Below, piece after piece: positions 17,013 through 26,812 of a stretch of 64,000 nt of DNA. This DNA is from Labilithrix sp. (GTDB taxonomy: Bacteria; Myxococcota_A; Polyangia; Polyangiales; Polyangiaceae). Where the stretch lies: NCBI GenBank assembly GCA_019637105.1, contig JAHBWF010000001.1, forward strand, positions 162,140 through 226,139. The letters run 5' to 3'. The translations under genes were made by a program, and so were the position numbers. The stretch's first letter is position 1. The number at the start of each line of letters is the position of its first letter. Under the pieces are notes generated by a model, which saw nothing but the letters and a program-made list of their open reading frames with translations, had not been told where the DNA came from and did no database searches.

Positions 17013-17886
17013 ATGCCGTCCGAGAGCCACTACGTGAGCGTCGCCGCCGTCACCCACCTCGGCCGTGTCCGCGAGAAGAACGAGGACGCGTTCGTCGTCG
17101 CGGACCTGACGGGAGGCGGCCTCCTGGACGAGCGCTCCCACGCTCGCTTCGACGTGGGCGAGCGCGGTGTCCTCCTCGCCGTGTCGGACGGCATGGGCGG
17201 CGCTCAGGCCGGCGAGGTGGCGAGCGCCCTCGTCGTCGAGACCATCACGCGGGAGATCGCGGGGGCTCCGCTCGAGACGCCGCGCGACGCGGCCCTGATG
17301 GAGGCCGTCCAGCGCGCCCACGAGGCGGTGCGCGTCCACGGGGAGCGCGTGCAGGCGCGGATGGGCGCGACGCTCACGGCCGTGTTCGTCCGCGCCGGTC
17401 GCGCGTACATCGCCGAGGTCGGAGACTCGCGCGCGTACCTCCTCCGCGGCGGCGCGATCGCCCAGGTCACCCACGACCAGAGCATGGTGCAGCTCCTCGT
17501 CGACAGCGGGATCCTGAAGCCGGAGGACGCGAGCCAGTCGCCGATGCGCAACGTCATCCTCCAGGCGATGGGGACACCAGCAGGAGATCGAAGGTGCGCT
17601 CAGGCGGATGGTCTGCGATAGAGACTGCCTCATCCTCTGCTCCGACGGGCTGACGGGGCACGTGAGCGACGCGGAGATCAAGGACGTCGTCCTCGAGGCG
17701 AAGCGGCCGGAGGTCGCCGCGGCGCGGCTCGTCGAGCTCGCGAACGAGCGCGGCGGCAAGGACAACATCACGGTCATCGTCGCGGGGATCGGCGGTGACC
17801 TCGCGCCCCCGGCCGCCGACGAGAAGCCCGAGAACGCCGTCCAGGTCATCCGGGCGTTCGAGCCGAAGACGCCGAGCTCGCGCTGA
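17013..17886 (+). pseudogene. PP2C-family Ser/Thr phosphatase, frameshifted
   Basis: The gene starts at ATG 17013 with GAGGAG 6 nt upstream and would encode about 290 residues. The first part (to about 17570) holds REKNEDAFVVADL, LLAVSDGMGGAQAGEVAS, VGDSRAYLLRGG and THDQSMVQLLVDSGIL, the metal-binding motifs of PP2C phosphatases. The frame then runs into a stop at 17619-17621. The rest of the domain (QQEIEGALRR, CLILCSDGLTGHVSD, GGKDNITVIVAG) continues in the +1 frame to 17886. The break lies at about 17571-17577, consistent with one extra base. All catalytic motifs survive across the two frames, so this is either a very recent mutation or a consensus error. The enzyme would counteract Ser/Thr kinases such as that at 13583-15805. 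Confidence 0.85.
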
Positions 17887-17890
17887 TCCC

Positions 17891-17909
17891 GCCGCCTCAG
17901 GGAGGCGGC
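17891..17909. terminator. Bidirectional hairpin between convergent genes
   Basis: Perfect 8-bp arms GCCGCCTC and GAGGCGGC with a 3-nt loop lie between the PP2C stop (17886) and the end of the minus-strand lipoprotein gene. The hairpin overlaps the latter's last codons (stop at 17897). Confidence 0.5.
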
Positions 17910-18562
17910 AGGCACCCGCGGAAGAGGAACGCCTCGGGAGACGGCGGCTCGCGTCGATCGGCGTCGTCGAGCGTGCAGCGCACCTCCCGGCCCGAGCTGA
18001 ACGGGACGTCGATCGTCCCGAGGAGCGCCGCGCTCGACGCGTCGACGAGGCTGGCGCGCAGGTTCACGAAGCCCCAGTCGCCGACGACGGGCTCGAAGTA
18101 CACGACGCCCTCCCGCGACTCGCCCGGCTCGAGCGCGCCCGAGCGGAGCTCCCTCCGGTGGAGGTCCGGGCGCGCCCCGGCGAACCGATCCGGCGGGATC
18201 GAGCCGAAGCGCGCCGTCCCGGCGACGAGCTCGAAGCTCGCGCGCGAGACGTCGAGCGGGACGTCGCCGCCGTTGGCCACGCGCACGAGCACGGGCGTGG
18301 CGCGCCCGCCGAGATCGAGCCGCGCGAGCCTCCGCGCGTCCGTGCTGGCCTCGACCGTGACGCCGCGCTGGCTCGTCGTCCGGGCCGTGAACGGATCGAC
18401 CCAAGCGGACGCCGTCGACGGCAGCGCCACCAGCGCGCGCCGCGCGCACGCGGTCGCGGCGATCGCGCACGCCGCGAGCGCGGCGACCGCGTGCGCCCTG
18501 CGCCCGCGCGGTCGTGAGGCCGGCCTCGTCGAGGACGACCTCGCCGAGCGCGCCGCGGTCAT
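17897..18562 (-). CDS. Putative lipoprotein, beta-rich
   Basis: The protein has 221 residues from ATG 18562, whose ATGA overlaps the stop of the upstream lipoprotein gene. An Arg-rich N-terminus precedes a hydrophobic stretch AVAALAACAIAATAC that could be a signal peptide with a poor lipobox. The mature part has alternating polar/hydrophobic strands (TPVLVRVANGGDVPLDVSRA, EGVVYFEPVVGDWGFVNLRA) reminiscent of a small immunoglobulin-like beta-sandwich. No enzyme motif is present. Operon context suggests it works with the neighbouring lipoprotein, perhaps in the envelope. Confidence 0.65.
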   Translation of the reverse strand: MTAARSARSSSTRPASRPRGRRAHAVAALAACAIAATACARRALVALPSTASAWVDPFTARTTSQRGVTVEASTDARRLARLDLGGRATPVLVRVANGGDVPLDVSRASFELVAGTARFGSIPPDRFAGARPDLHRRELRSGALEPGESREGVVYFEPVVGDWGFVNLRASLVDASSAALLGTIDVPFSSGREVRCTLDDADRREPPSPEAFLFRGCLPPP

Positions 18563-18981
18563 CGCCCGATCTTGGCCTTCATCACCGGCTCGTTGGTCGG
18601 GCTGGCGACGGCGCCCGTCGGCTCGGGCGTGACGATCAGGTCGAACCGCTCGTACGGCGTCAGCGTCTTCAACGAGGCCTTGCGGTCCTTGCCCACGACG
18701 AACGAGCCGACGTTCTGCGGAGGGAGGTCCTCCGTGAGCGGCTTGGCCCAGACGACGTAGACGGTCGCGTCGTTCGCGATCTTCTCCGGCGGAGCCATGT
18801 ACTCGACCTCGAGGTTGACCTCGGTGTTCTGGTTGGCGGTGCGCCGCGTCTCGACCTCGCCCTTTGCGGCGGGGTTCTTCGGCGTGGTCGTCAGCGCGGT
18901 CGTCTGCGCCCCGGAGCAGGCGGCCAGGGCGACGGCGAACGCGGCCGTGGCGAGGAGTTTGAGGCTTGGAGCGGTTCGCAT
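18559..18981 (-). CDS. Small putative lipoprotein
   Basis: The protein has 140 residues from ATG 18981 (MRTAPSLKLL), with an upstream ATG at 18999 as alternative. The signal peptide ends in the lipobox LAAC, so the mature N-terminus would be a lipidated Cys followed by a Thr-rich linker. The rest (NTEVNLEVEYMAPPEKIAND, ATVYVVWAKPL, ERFDLIVTPEP) reads as one small beta-sandwich domain. It overlaps the next gene by 4 nt. Family and function are not recognised. Confidence 0.72.
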   Translation of the reverse strand: MRTAPSLKLLATAAFAVALAACSGAQTTALTTTPKNPAAKGEVETRRTANQNTEVNLEVEYMAPPEKIANDATVYVVWAKPLTEDLPPQNVGSFVVGKDRKASLKTLTPYERFDLIVTPEPTGAVASPTNEPVMKAKIGR

Positions 18982-19045
18982 GCGAGCCCGCGCATGCAAT
19001 CGAGGCGCCGCGGGCGCGCGGGCTCATGCGCCTCCGCGCTCGCCC

Positions 19046-19372
19046 TCAACGCGGCGGCGCGTGCGCCTCGCGCGTGGTCGGCGGGAGGAGCGGCGGCGGC
19101 TCCCGCGTGGCGACGTCCGCGACCATCAGCCCGACGAGGACGGCCAGGAGGCCGCCCGCCGCGGCGAGCGTGAGCTTCATCGAGAGGCCCTCGCCGACGA
19201 GCTCCATGAAGAACATCACCACGAGCGCGGCCTTCAACGCGGCGATCGCGAGCGCGACGAGCAGCGAGGCCGCGCCGAGGTGGACGTAGGAGAGCGCGAA
19301 GCTCGCCGCCCAGAGCACGAAGAGGGCGATCGCCGTCCGCGTGACGGCCTTCGGGATCGAGAAGGGGCTCAT
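19046..19372 (-). CDS. Cytochrome c oxidase subunit IV (caa3 type)
   Basis: The small membrane protein has 108 residues with three hydrophobic helices (TAIALFVLWAASFALSYVHL, LLVALAIAALKAALVVMFFM, LTLAAAGGLLAVLVGLMVAD). ALKAALVVMFFMEL matches the conserved helix of prokaryotic COX IV. The ATG at 19372 overlaps the stop of subunit III by 4 nt, and it closes the oxidase operon. The subunit has no cofactor and probably stabilises the complex. Confidence 0.88.
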   Translation of the reverse strand: MSPFSIPKAVTRTAIALFVLWAASFALSYVHLGAASLLVALAIAALKAALVVMFFMELVGEGLSMKLTLAAAGGLLAVLVGLMVADVATREPPPLLPPTTREAHAPPR

Positions 19373-20006
19373 GCGAGGTAGAACAGCGGCCAGAGGAAGA
19401 TCCAGACGACGTCGACGAGGTGCCAGTACAAGGCGCCGATCTCGAGGCGGTAGGCGACTTCGCGGCCGAGGCGCCCGCGGACGATCCGGATCGCGAGCAC
19501 GCCGAGGACGACGACGCCGATCGTCACGTGGAGCGCGTGGAGCGCCGTCATGCCGTAGTAGAGCGTCCAGAACTCGGAGAGGCCTCGCGCGCGGTGCTCG
19601 ACGAAGTAGCGCCCGACGCCGCCGGGGTAGATGCCCTCGTCGAAGTGCTCGCCGTACTCGACGGCCTTGACGGCGAGGAACGCGAGCCCGAGCGCGACGG
19701 TGCCGCCGACGAGCCTCGCGGCGAGCCTCGCGTGCCCGTCGCGGAGCGCGTGGACGGCGATCGCGGCGAGCGCGCTGCTGAGGAGCAGGACGCCGGTGTT
19801 GAGCGTGCCGAGGTACTTGGTGTTGTGGGCGACGCCGGTCGCGCACGCGCGCGAGAACTGCACCTGCTACGTCAAGAAGAGCGCGATCGCCGCGCCGAAG
19901 AGCAACACCTCGCTCGCGAGGAAGACCCACATGCCGAGCCGCGCGGCGTGAGCCTGGCGCGCGAGGCTCTCGAAGTGCGCGCCGTGCCGGGCGCCGCCCG
20001 CGGCGC

Positions 20007-20010
<4 letters not shown>
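19369..20010 (-). pseudogene. coxC: Cytochrome c oxidase subunit III with in-frame TAG
   Basis: A GTG at 20010 overlaps the subunit I stop by 4 nt and opens the frame: ARLGMWVFLASEVLLFGAAI is the typical first helix of subunit III. After ALFLT a TAG stop occurs at 19867-19869, and the same frame then continues QVQFSRACATGVAHNTKYLG, TLNTGVLLLSS, KAVEYGEHF and WHLVDVVWIFLWPLFYLA to 19369. Without the TAG this is a normal subunit of 212-213 residues. A Tyr codon (TAC or TAT) at this position would restore it by one substitution. Everything else in the gene is conserved, so the stop is very recent, a consensus error, or read through. Re-initiation at GTG 19863 would omit the first helix. Confidence 0.9.
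19867..19869 (-). other. coxC: In-frame TAG codon inside subunit III
   Basis: The codon lies between FLT and QVQF in the first loop of subunit III. Both flanks are coding-like and in the same frame, so no indel is involved. Confidence 0.9.
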
Positions 20011-21652
<1,642 letters not shown>

Positions 21653-21656
<4 letters not shown>

Positions 21657-22711
21657 GGCGCGGTCCCTCCGTCTCCGGCCGCCGTCACCTCGAGCCGCGG
21701 CAACGTCACCCCGGAGGCACCGGCCGGCGCGTCGCGGAGCGACCGGATCAGCTCGACCAGCGCCGCCGCCTCGCCGGAGCTCAAGGCGCCGCGGTACGAG
21801 GGCATGACCTGGCGGTAGCCCGCGACGACGTCGGCGTTGGGATCCATCATCGACCGCGTGAGGTACGCGTCGTCGGCGACCACGCGCCGGCCGTCGGCGA
21901 GGGCGACCTCGGAGCCGTAGAGCCGGGCCCACGTCGGACCGATGTGCGGCTGTCCGTCGAGCGTGTGGCAGGCGACGCACTGGCGTCGCTCGGCGACCAC
22001 GCGGCCCTGCTCGAGCAGGCTGGCCTCCCCGCACGAGCCCGGGCCGCGCCCGCAGTCGGCCTCGGGGAGCGTCGGGTCGCCGGCGCGCTTCCAGCGCGCG
22101 TAGTCCTCGGAGTCGAGCACGCGCACCTCTCCGCGCATCGCCGAGTGGGAGACGCCGCAGTACTCGGCGCACCAGATCGGGTAAGAGCCCGCCTCCTTCG
22201 CCTCGAACCAGAGCGTGGTGTAGCGCCCCGGCAGGACGTCCTGCTTCACGCGGAAGCCGGGCACGTAGAAGCTGTGGATGACGTCCCGCGAGATCATCAC
22301 CAGCTTGATCGGGCGCCCGAGCGGGACGGTGAGGACGTCGTTCGAGACGCGCCCGTCGGCGTACGCGAACTTCCACATCCACTGCTTCGCGTCGACGTAG
22401 ACGATCTCGGCGTCCTCGGGCGCGTCGCGTACGTCGACGTACTGCCGGAAGCCGATGACCCACCAGAGGAGGAACGTCCCGAGGACCCCGACGACGATCA
22501 GCGCCTCGCCCCGGCGGGTCGCGGTCAGCCTCTCGGTGAGCTGGTCGTCGCGCCGCCGGTGGTAGCGGACCGTGAACCACGCCGCCATGACGAAGACGTA
22601 GGTCGACACGAGCATCGTCACGGTGATGACGAAGCCGTGCAAGAGATCGATCCGGTCGGCGATCGTCGAGCCCCCGCGCGGGAGCGCCAGGATGAGGCGG
22701 AGCGTCTCCAT
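21653..22711 (-). CDS. coxB: Cytochrome c oxidase subunit II with fused cytochrome c domain (caa3)
   Basis: The protein has 352 residues. Two N-terminal membrane helices (about 25-50 and 70-92) precede the periplasmic CuA domain, with the binuclear copper site in CAEYCGVSHSAM and the upstream HSFYVPGF His. VDAKQWMWKFAYADGR is the aromatic electron-entry segment. A C-terminal cytochrome c domain with one CVACH heme site and a MPSYRG Met ligand marks the enzyme as caa3 type. Its start overlaps the stop of the preceding gene by one base. It probably receives electrons directly from ActE or ActA of the adjacent ACIII. Confidence 0.96.
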
Positions 22712-23139
22712 CAGCGGCCCTCCCCTCGGTCTCCACCTCGGTCGCGCCCGCGCTCGGGCACGAGCGGACGGTCCGGCGGGGGCGGAGCCGCGACGAAGAG
22801 CTCGATCGCGTCGTCGATCGGGACGCGCGCGAGCCCGGCGTCGCGGTCGATCCAGCCGAAGGAGCGGAGCTCCGCCCGATGTCGACTCCGGAGGTCGAGG
22901 CCGCGCCGCGTGTCGAGGATCGACGTCTGGTCGAGGATCCCGATGGTCTCGGGCGCCGCCGTCGGCGCCGGCGCGGGGCCCGCGCGGGGCGCTCGCCAGC
23001 GGGCGAGGAGGTCGTGGGCGATCAGGAGCGCGGCCGCCATGACGACGACGCTGGCGGCGATGACGCGCGCGACGGCGCGTCGATCGACGGCGTCCGGCGC
23101 CTGACGCGCCGCCCGCTCGGGGGCGTCCGGCGCGCTCAT
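22711..23139 (-). CDS. Small membrane protein between ACIII and oxidase genes
   Basis: The protein has 142 residues. One N-terminal membrane helix (VARVIAASVVVMAAALLIAH, about residues 23-42) anchors a Pro/Ala-rich linker and a short conserved-looking segment: ILDQTSILDTRRGLDLRSRH, ELRSFGWIDRDAGLARVPID and DAIELFVA. A segment of the form YGWxDxxxGxxRIPIDxAM is recalled from small proteins beside oxidase clusters in other bacteria, which suggests a structural or assembly role. ATG 23139 overlaps the ActF stop and its own stop overlaps coxB, so it is embedded in the respiratory operon. No cofactor site is present. Confidence 0.7.
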   Translation of the reverse strand: MSAPDAPERAARQAPDAVDRRAVARVIAASVVVMAAALLIAHDLLARWRAPRAGPAPAPTAAPETIGILDQTSILDTRRGLDLRSRHRAELRSFGWIDRDAGLARVPIDDAIELFVAAPPPPDRPLVPERGRDRGGDRGEGR

Positions 23140-24311
23140 GGCGACCGGTACCTCAGCGCGTCGCGCCGCACGGCGTCCTCGGCGGCGCCGCGCTCCTCCG
23201 GGGCGCGGCCTCGGGTGTAGACGAGGTGCGCCCCGTAGGCCCACGCGAGCGCGAAGACGCAGACGAACGGCGCGGCGTCGGCGAGCGACGGCGACGCGCC
23301 GGCCGCCGGCACCACGAGCCACTCGAAGTCGAGCGCGCTCGTCACGACGAGCCAGCTCCCGAGCGCGGCGAGGAAGAGCGGCGAGCGCTTCAGCGAGCGC
23401 GAGAGGAGCAGGACGAAGGGGAGGGCGAACCGGCCGACCACGAGCACGACGTCGACGGTGCGCCACGAGCCGCGCGACCGCGCCCAGTAGAACGAGACCT
23501 CGGCCGGGAGGTTCGCGATCCAGATCAAGAGGAGCTGGAAGAACGCGATGTACGCCCACAGGATGACGGCCATCAGCGTCAGCCGCCCCACGGCGTGGAA
23601 GTGATCGGCGCCGGCCCCGTCGGTGAGCCCGCGGAGCGACGCCATCCACGAGGCCACGCCGATGACGGCGAGGGCCGAGAGGAGGCCGGACGTGAAGACG
23701 TACACGCCGAAGACGTTCGAGACCCAGCCGGCCTCCCGCGACATCAACCAGTCGAACGCGGCGAACGTCAGCGTGAAGGCGACGATCGGCAGGCCCGCCG
23801 CCGAGAGCGTGCGCTCCCGCGCCGCGCGCGCCGCCGTCGGCCGCCTCGACATGGCCGCGTCCGCGCGGCGGAGCAGGACGGAGAGCGCCGTCCAGGTCGC
23901 GAGGTAGAGCAGCGACCGGACGAGGAAAAATCGTGGGTCGTGCCACGCCTGTTGGTGGGCGAGCGCGCGGGCCACCCGCTCCGGCAGATCGGGCGGCGGC
24001 GCCGCCCACGGGTAGACGAGCTCGAGCGAGCCCGCGATGGGCAGGAAGAAGAGCGCGAGCAGCGGCGTGGTCCCGGCGACGGCGACGACGACGCGACGGA
24101 GCACGCGCCACCAGCGGGCGCCGGTGACGTGGAGCACCATCACGAGGACCATCGCTCCGAGCGCCGTCGCGAGGACGAACCCGAAGGCCGCGGTCCACGC
24201 GGCGAGCGCGCGGCGCGCGTCGACCAGCGCGTAGACGAGCGTGAGCGCGCCGGCGGCGAGGCCGATCCCGAGCGGCACGAGGACGCCTCGTCGCATCGCC
24301 TCGCGCCTCAT
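23136..24311 (-). CDS. actF: Alternative complex III subunit ActF
   Basis: The integral membrane protein has 391 residues with about ten hydrophobic helices, related to the NrfD-like ActC but shorter. Helix-rich segments such as FLVRSLLYLATWTALSVLLR, FDWLMSREAGWVSNVFGVYV and YIAFFQLLLIWIANLPAEVS match ActF. It contributes to the membrane part of the quinol-oxidising complex. The ATG at 24311 overlaps the ActE stop by 4 nt; the next Met, at 24296 (the sixth codon), is an alternative. Confidence 0.88.
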   Translation of the reverse strand: MRREAMRRGVLVPLGIGLAAGALTLVYALVDARRALAAWTAAFGFVLATALGAMVLVMVLHVTGARWWRVLRRVVVAVAGTTPLLALFFLPIAGSLELVYPWAAPPPDLPERVARALAHQQAWHDPRFFLVRSLLYLATWTALSVLLRRADAAMSRRPTAARAARERTLSAAGLPIVAFTLTFAAFDWLMSREAGWVSNVFGVYVFTSGLLSALAVIGVASWMASLRGLTDGAGADHFHAVGRLTLMAVILWAYIAFFQLLLIWIANLPAEVSFYWARSRGSWRTVDVVLVVGRFALPFVLLLSRSLKRSPLFLAALGSWLVVTSALDFEWLVVPAAGASPSLADAAPFVCVFALAWAYGAHLVYTRGRAPEERGAAEDAVRRDALRYRSP

Positions 24312-24871
24312 CGCGCCTCGCGCGCGAGGCGATCGCGCAGCTCGGGTGGGAGGTCGGCGACGCGCGCGCGCTGGCTGAGCTGGAGCGCCTGGACGTAGGC
24401 GACCACCGCCCAGCGCTCCTCGCGCGTCAGCGCGTCGGCGAAGCCGGGCATGAGCCCGTAGCCGGAGGTCGCGTAGACGAAGAGCTCCTCGCGCGAGCGG
24501 GCGAGGTTGTCGGGGGCGAGGAGCGAGGGCGGCGGCCGGAGCGACATCTTCGTCGCGACGACGCTGTCGCCGTCCCCTTTGACGCCGTGGCAGACGGCGC
24601 ACGTCGACTCGAAGCGCCGCTTGCCGAGGGTGACGAGCTCGCGCGTGATCGGCGGCGGCGCGTCGTCGCCGTCGTCGTCGGTCGGCACCGTCCCGCGCGG
24701 CGGCGTGCGCATCACCTTCCCGTCGGGGAACGCGCCCGTCGCCTCGTAGGGATCGGCGCGGCGCTGCGTCAGCATCCGCGCGAGCGAGGGATCGGGCTCC
24801 TGCCACGCCTGCCGGTCGTCGCAGCCGCCGACGGCGACGCCCAGCCACACGGCGATCGCGAGGCGCGTCAT
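24308..24871 (-). CDS. actE: Alternative complex III cytochrome c subunit ActE
   Basis: The monoheme cytochrome has 187 residues. The lipoprotein signal peptide ends VAVGGC (lipobox about residues 14-17). The conserved MxTxRxADPYE-like segment is here LARMLTQRRADPYEATGAFPDGKVMRTPPRGTV in three short stretches, typical of ActE. One heme-binding CAVCHG motif follows at about residue 91, with the Met ligand in YGLMPGFAD. It shuttles electrons from ActA/ActB toward the oxidase. It overlaps both neighbours by 4 nt. Confidence 0.92.
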   Translation of the reverse strand: MTRLAIAVWLGVAVGGCDDRQAWQEPDPSLARMLTQRRADPYEATGAFPDGKVMRTPPRGTVPTDDDGDDAPPPITRELVTLGKRRFESTCAVCHGVKGDGDSVVATKMSLRPPPSLLAPDNLARSREELFVYATSGYGLMPGFADALTREERWAVVAYVQALQLSQRARVADLPPELRDRLAREAR

Positions 24872-25422
24872 GCGCCGGCCTCGGTGAGCCGCGCGCGCGT
24901 GACGACGGCGCCGAGGCGCGCGAGCTCGGCGTCGAGGAGGGCCTGCGCCTCGTCGAGGATCCCCGCGTCGTCGTCGTAGGCGTCGCGGATGAGGAGCCAG
25001 AAGCGATCGAGGCTCGTGCGCTCGAAGCCCGGGAGATCGAAGAGCGGATCGTGGAGCCGCGGGAGCCTCGAGCCGACGAGCACCGCGGCGAAGGCGGTGA
25101 TCGCGGCGAACAGGACCGCGCTCTCGAAGACGATCAACACGTCGGTCGGCAGCGAGCTCGTCGGGCGCCCGCCGACGTCGAGCGGGTAGTCCACGGCGTT
25201 CGTCCACCACTGGACGAGCAGCGCCAGCGACGCTCCGCCGAGGCCCGCGACGAACGCGAGCCGCGGGAGCCGCGTGCGCCGGACGCCGAGGACGTCCTCG
25301 AGCTCGGGGATCGGGAAGGGCGTGAACGCCTCGACGCGCGCGTAGCCGAGCGCGCGGACGGAGCGGGCCGCCTGGACGACTCGCTCGGGCGAATCGAGCT
25401 CGGCGATGATGACCTCACCCAT
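24868..25422 (-). CDS. actD: Alternative complex III subunit ActD (DUF3341)
   Basis: The protein has 184 residues. The cytoplasmic start [20 protein letters not shown] with [10 protein letters not shown] is the DUF3341 signature. Two membrane helices follow ([40 protein letters not shown]), then [20 protein letters not shown]. ActD anchors the complex and has no cofactor. Its start lies within the last codons of actC (8-nt overlap). Confidence 0.93.
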   Translation of the reverse strand: MGEVIIAELDSPERVVQAARSVRALGYARVEAFTPFPIPELEDVLGVRRTRLPRLAFVAGLGGASLALLVQWWTNAVDYPLDVGGRPTSSLPTDVLIVFESAVLFAAITAFAAVLVGSRLPRLHDPLFDLPGFERTSLDRFWLLIRDAYDDDAGILDEAQALLDAELARLGAVVTRARLTEAGA

Positions 25423-26812
25423 GGACGCGCTCCTCGCGCTCCGTCGCGACGCGGTGCTTCAGCTCCTTCAGCTCGGCGATCGGGATGAACGGGACGAAGC
25501 GGAGGAACAGGAGGAACAGGAAGAGGAAGAACGCCATCGTCCCGAAGAGGAGCGCGCCGTCGATGACCGTCGGCCGATAGAGCCCCCACGACGACGGCAA
25601 GAAATCGTGCGCCTGCGACGTGACGATGAGCATGAAGCGCTCGGCCCACATGCCGACCTGAACGAGCAGCGAAGCCACCCACAGCGCGGCCGCGCTCCGG
25701 CGCGCGCGCCGCCACCAGAAGATCTGCGGCGTCAGGCAGTTGCACGCGATGACGACCCAGTAGACGAACGCGTACGGCCCGAACGGGCGCATCACCAGCG
25801 TCATGTACATCTCGTAGCGCTCGCCCGAGTACCAGGCGGACCACGCCTCGACGGCGTAGCTGTAGACGACGATCCACCCCGTGACGAGGAGCATCTTCGC
25901 CATGCTGTCGAGGTGGCGCGTCGTGATGACGTGCTCGACGCGGTAGAGCCGGCGCGCCGGGATCATCAGCGTCAGCACCATCGCGAAGCCCGAGTAGATG
26001 GCGCCCGCGACGAAGTACGGCGGGAAGATCAGCGAGTGCCAGCCCGCCAGGTTGGCGATGGCGAAGTCGCTCGAGACGACGCTGTGGACCGAGACGACGA
26101 GCGGCGTGGCGATCCCCCCGAGGAGCCCGTAGCCGATCCGCCACCTGTGCCAATCGCGCGCCGAGCCGCGCCAGCCCAGGGCGAAGATCGCGTAGGCGCG
26201 CCGGCGCCAGCGCTCGCGCGCGCGATCGCGCATGACGGCGAGATCGGGGACGAGCCCGAGGTACCAGAACAGGAGCGAGACGGTGAGGTACGTCGTCACC
26301 GCGGCGACGTCCCAGGTGAGCGCGCTCCTGAACTGTGGCCACACCTTCATCGTGTTCGGGTACGGGACGAGCCAGTAGAAGAACCACGGCCGGCCCATGT
26401 GGAGGAGCGGGAACAGGCCCGCCTGCACGACGGCGAAGAGCGTCATCGCCTCGGCGAACCGGTTGATCGACGTCCGCCAGCGCTGCTCGAGCAGCAAGAG
26501 GAACGCGGAGATGAACGTCCCGGCGTGGCCGATCCCGATCCACCAGACGAAGTTCGTGATCCCGAACGCCCACGCGACCGGGATGTTGTTCCCCCAGACG
26601 CCGATCCCGGTCGTGACCGTGTAGGCGATGGCCGCGAAGAGCACGAGCGAGCCGAGGAACGTGAGGAGCAGCGCCGGTCGCATCCAGCGCGGCGGGCGGA
26701 GCACCTTGTCGAGGAGCTCGTCGGTGAGCTCCGCGTACGTCCCCGCGTGCTCGAGCACCGGGAGCTCTCCGTCCGCCTCCGGGCGGGGGGGCACGGCGGC
26801 GGCCGCGCTCAT
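25415..26812 (-). CDS. actC: Alternative complex III NrfD-like subunit ActC
   Basis: The protein has 465 residues with about ten membrane helices of the NrfD/PsrC family. Characteristic parts are [55 protein letters not shown] and [20 protein letters not shown]. This subunit is thought to hold the quinol site next to the iron-sulphur clusters of ActB. ATG 26812 overlaps the actB stop (26809-26811). Confidence 0.95.
   Translation of the reverse strand: MSAAAAVPPRPEADGELPVLEHAGTYAELTDELLDKVLRPPRWMRPALLLTFLGSLVLFAAIAYTVTTGIGVWGNNIPVAWAFGITNFVWWIGIGHAGTFISAFLLLLEQRWRTSINRFAEAMTLFAVVQAGLFPLLHMGRPWFFYWLVPYPNTMKVWPQFRSALTWDVAAVTTYLTVSLLFWYLGLVPDLAVMRDRARERWRRRAYAIFALGWRGSARDWHRWRIGYGLLGGIATPLVVSVHSVVSSDFAIANLAGWHSLIFPPYFVAGAIYSGFAMVLTLMIPARRLYRVEHVITTRHLDSMAKMLLVTGWIVVYSYAVEAWSAWYSGERYEMYMTLVMRPFGPYAFVYWVVIACNCLTPQIFWWRRARRSAAALWVASLLVQVGMWAERFMLIVTSQAHDFLPSSWGLYRPTVIDGALLFGTMAFFLFLFLLFLRFVPFIPIAELKELKHRVATEREERVHG

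Noticed and set aside
19867-19869. TAG read as pyrrolysine
   Set aside because: No pylT/pylS or insertion signal is known here, and a single Tyr-to-stop change is the simpler explanation.
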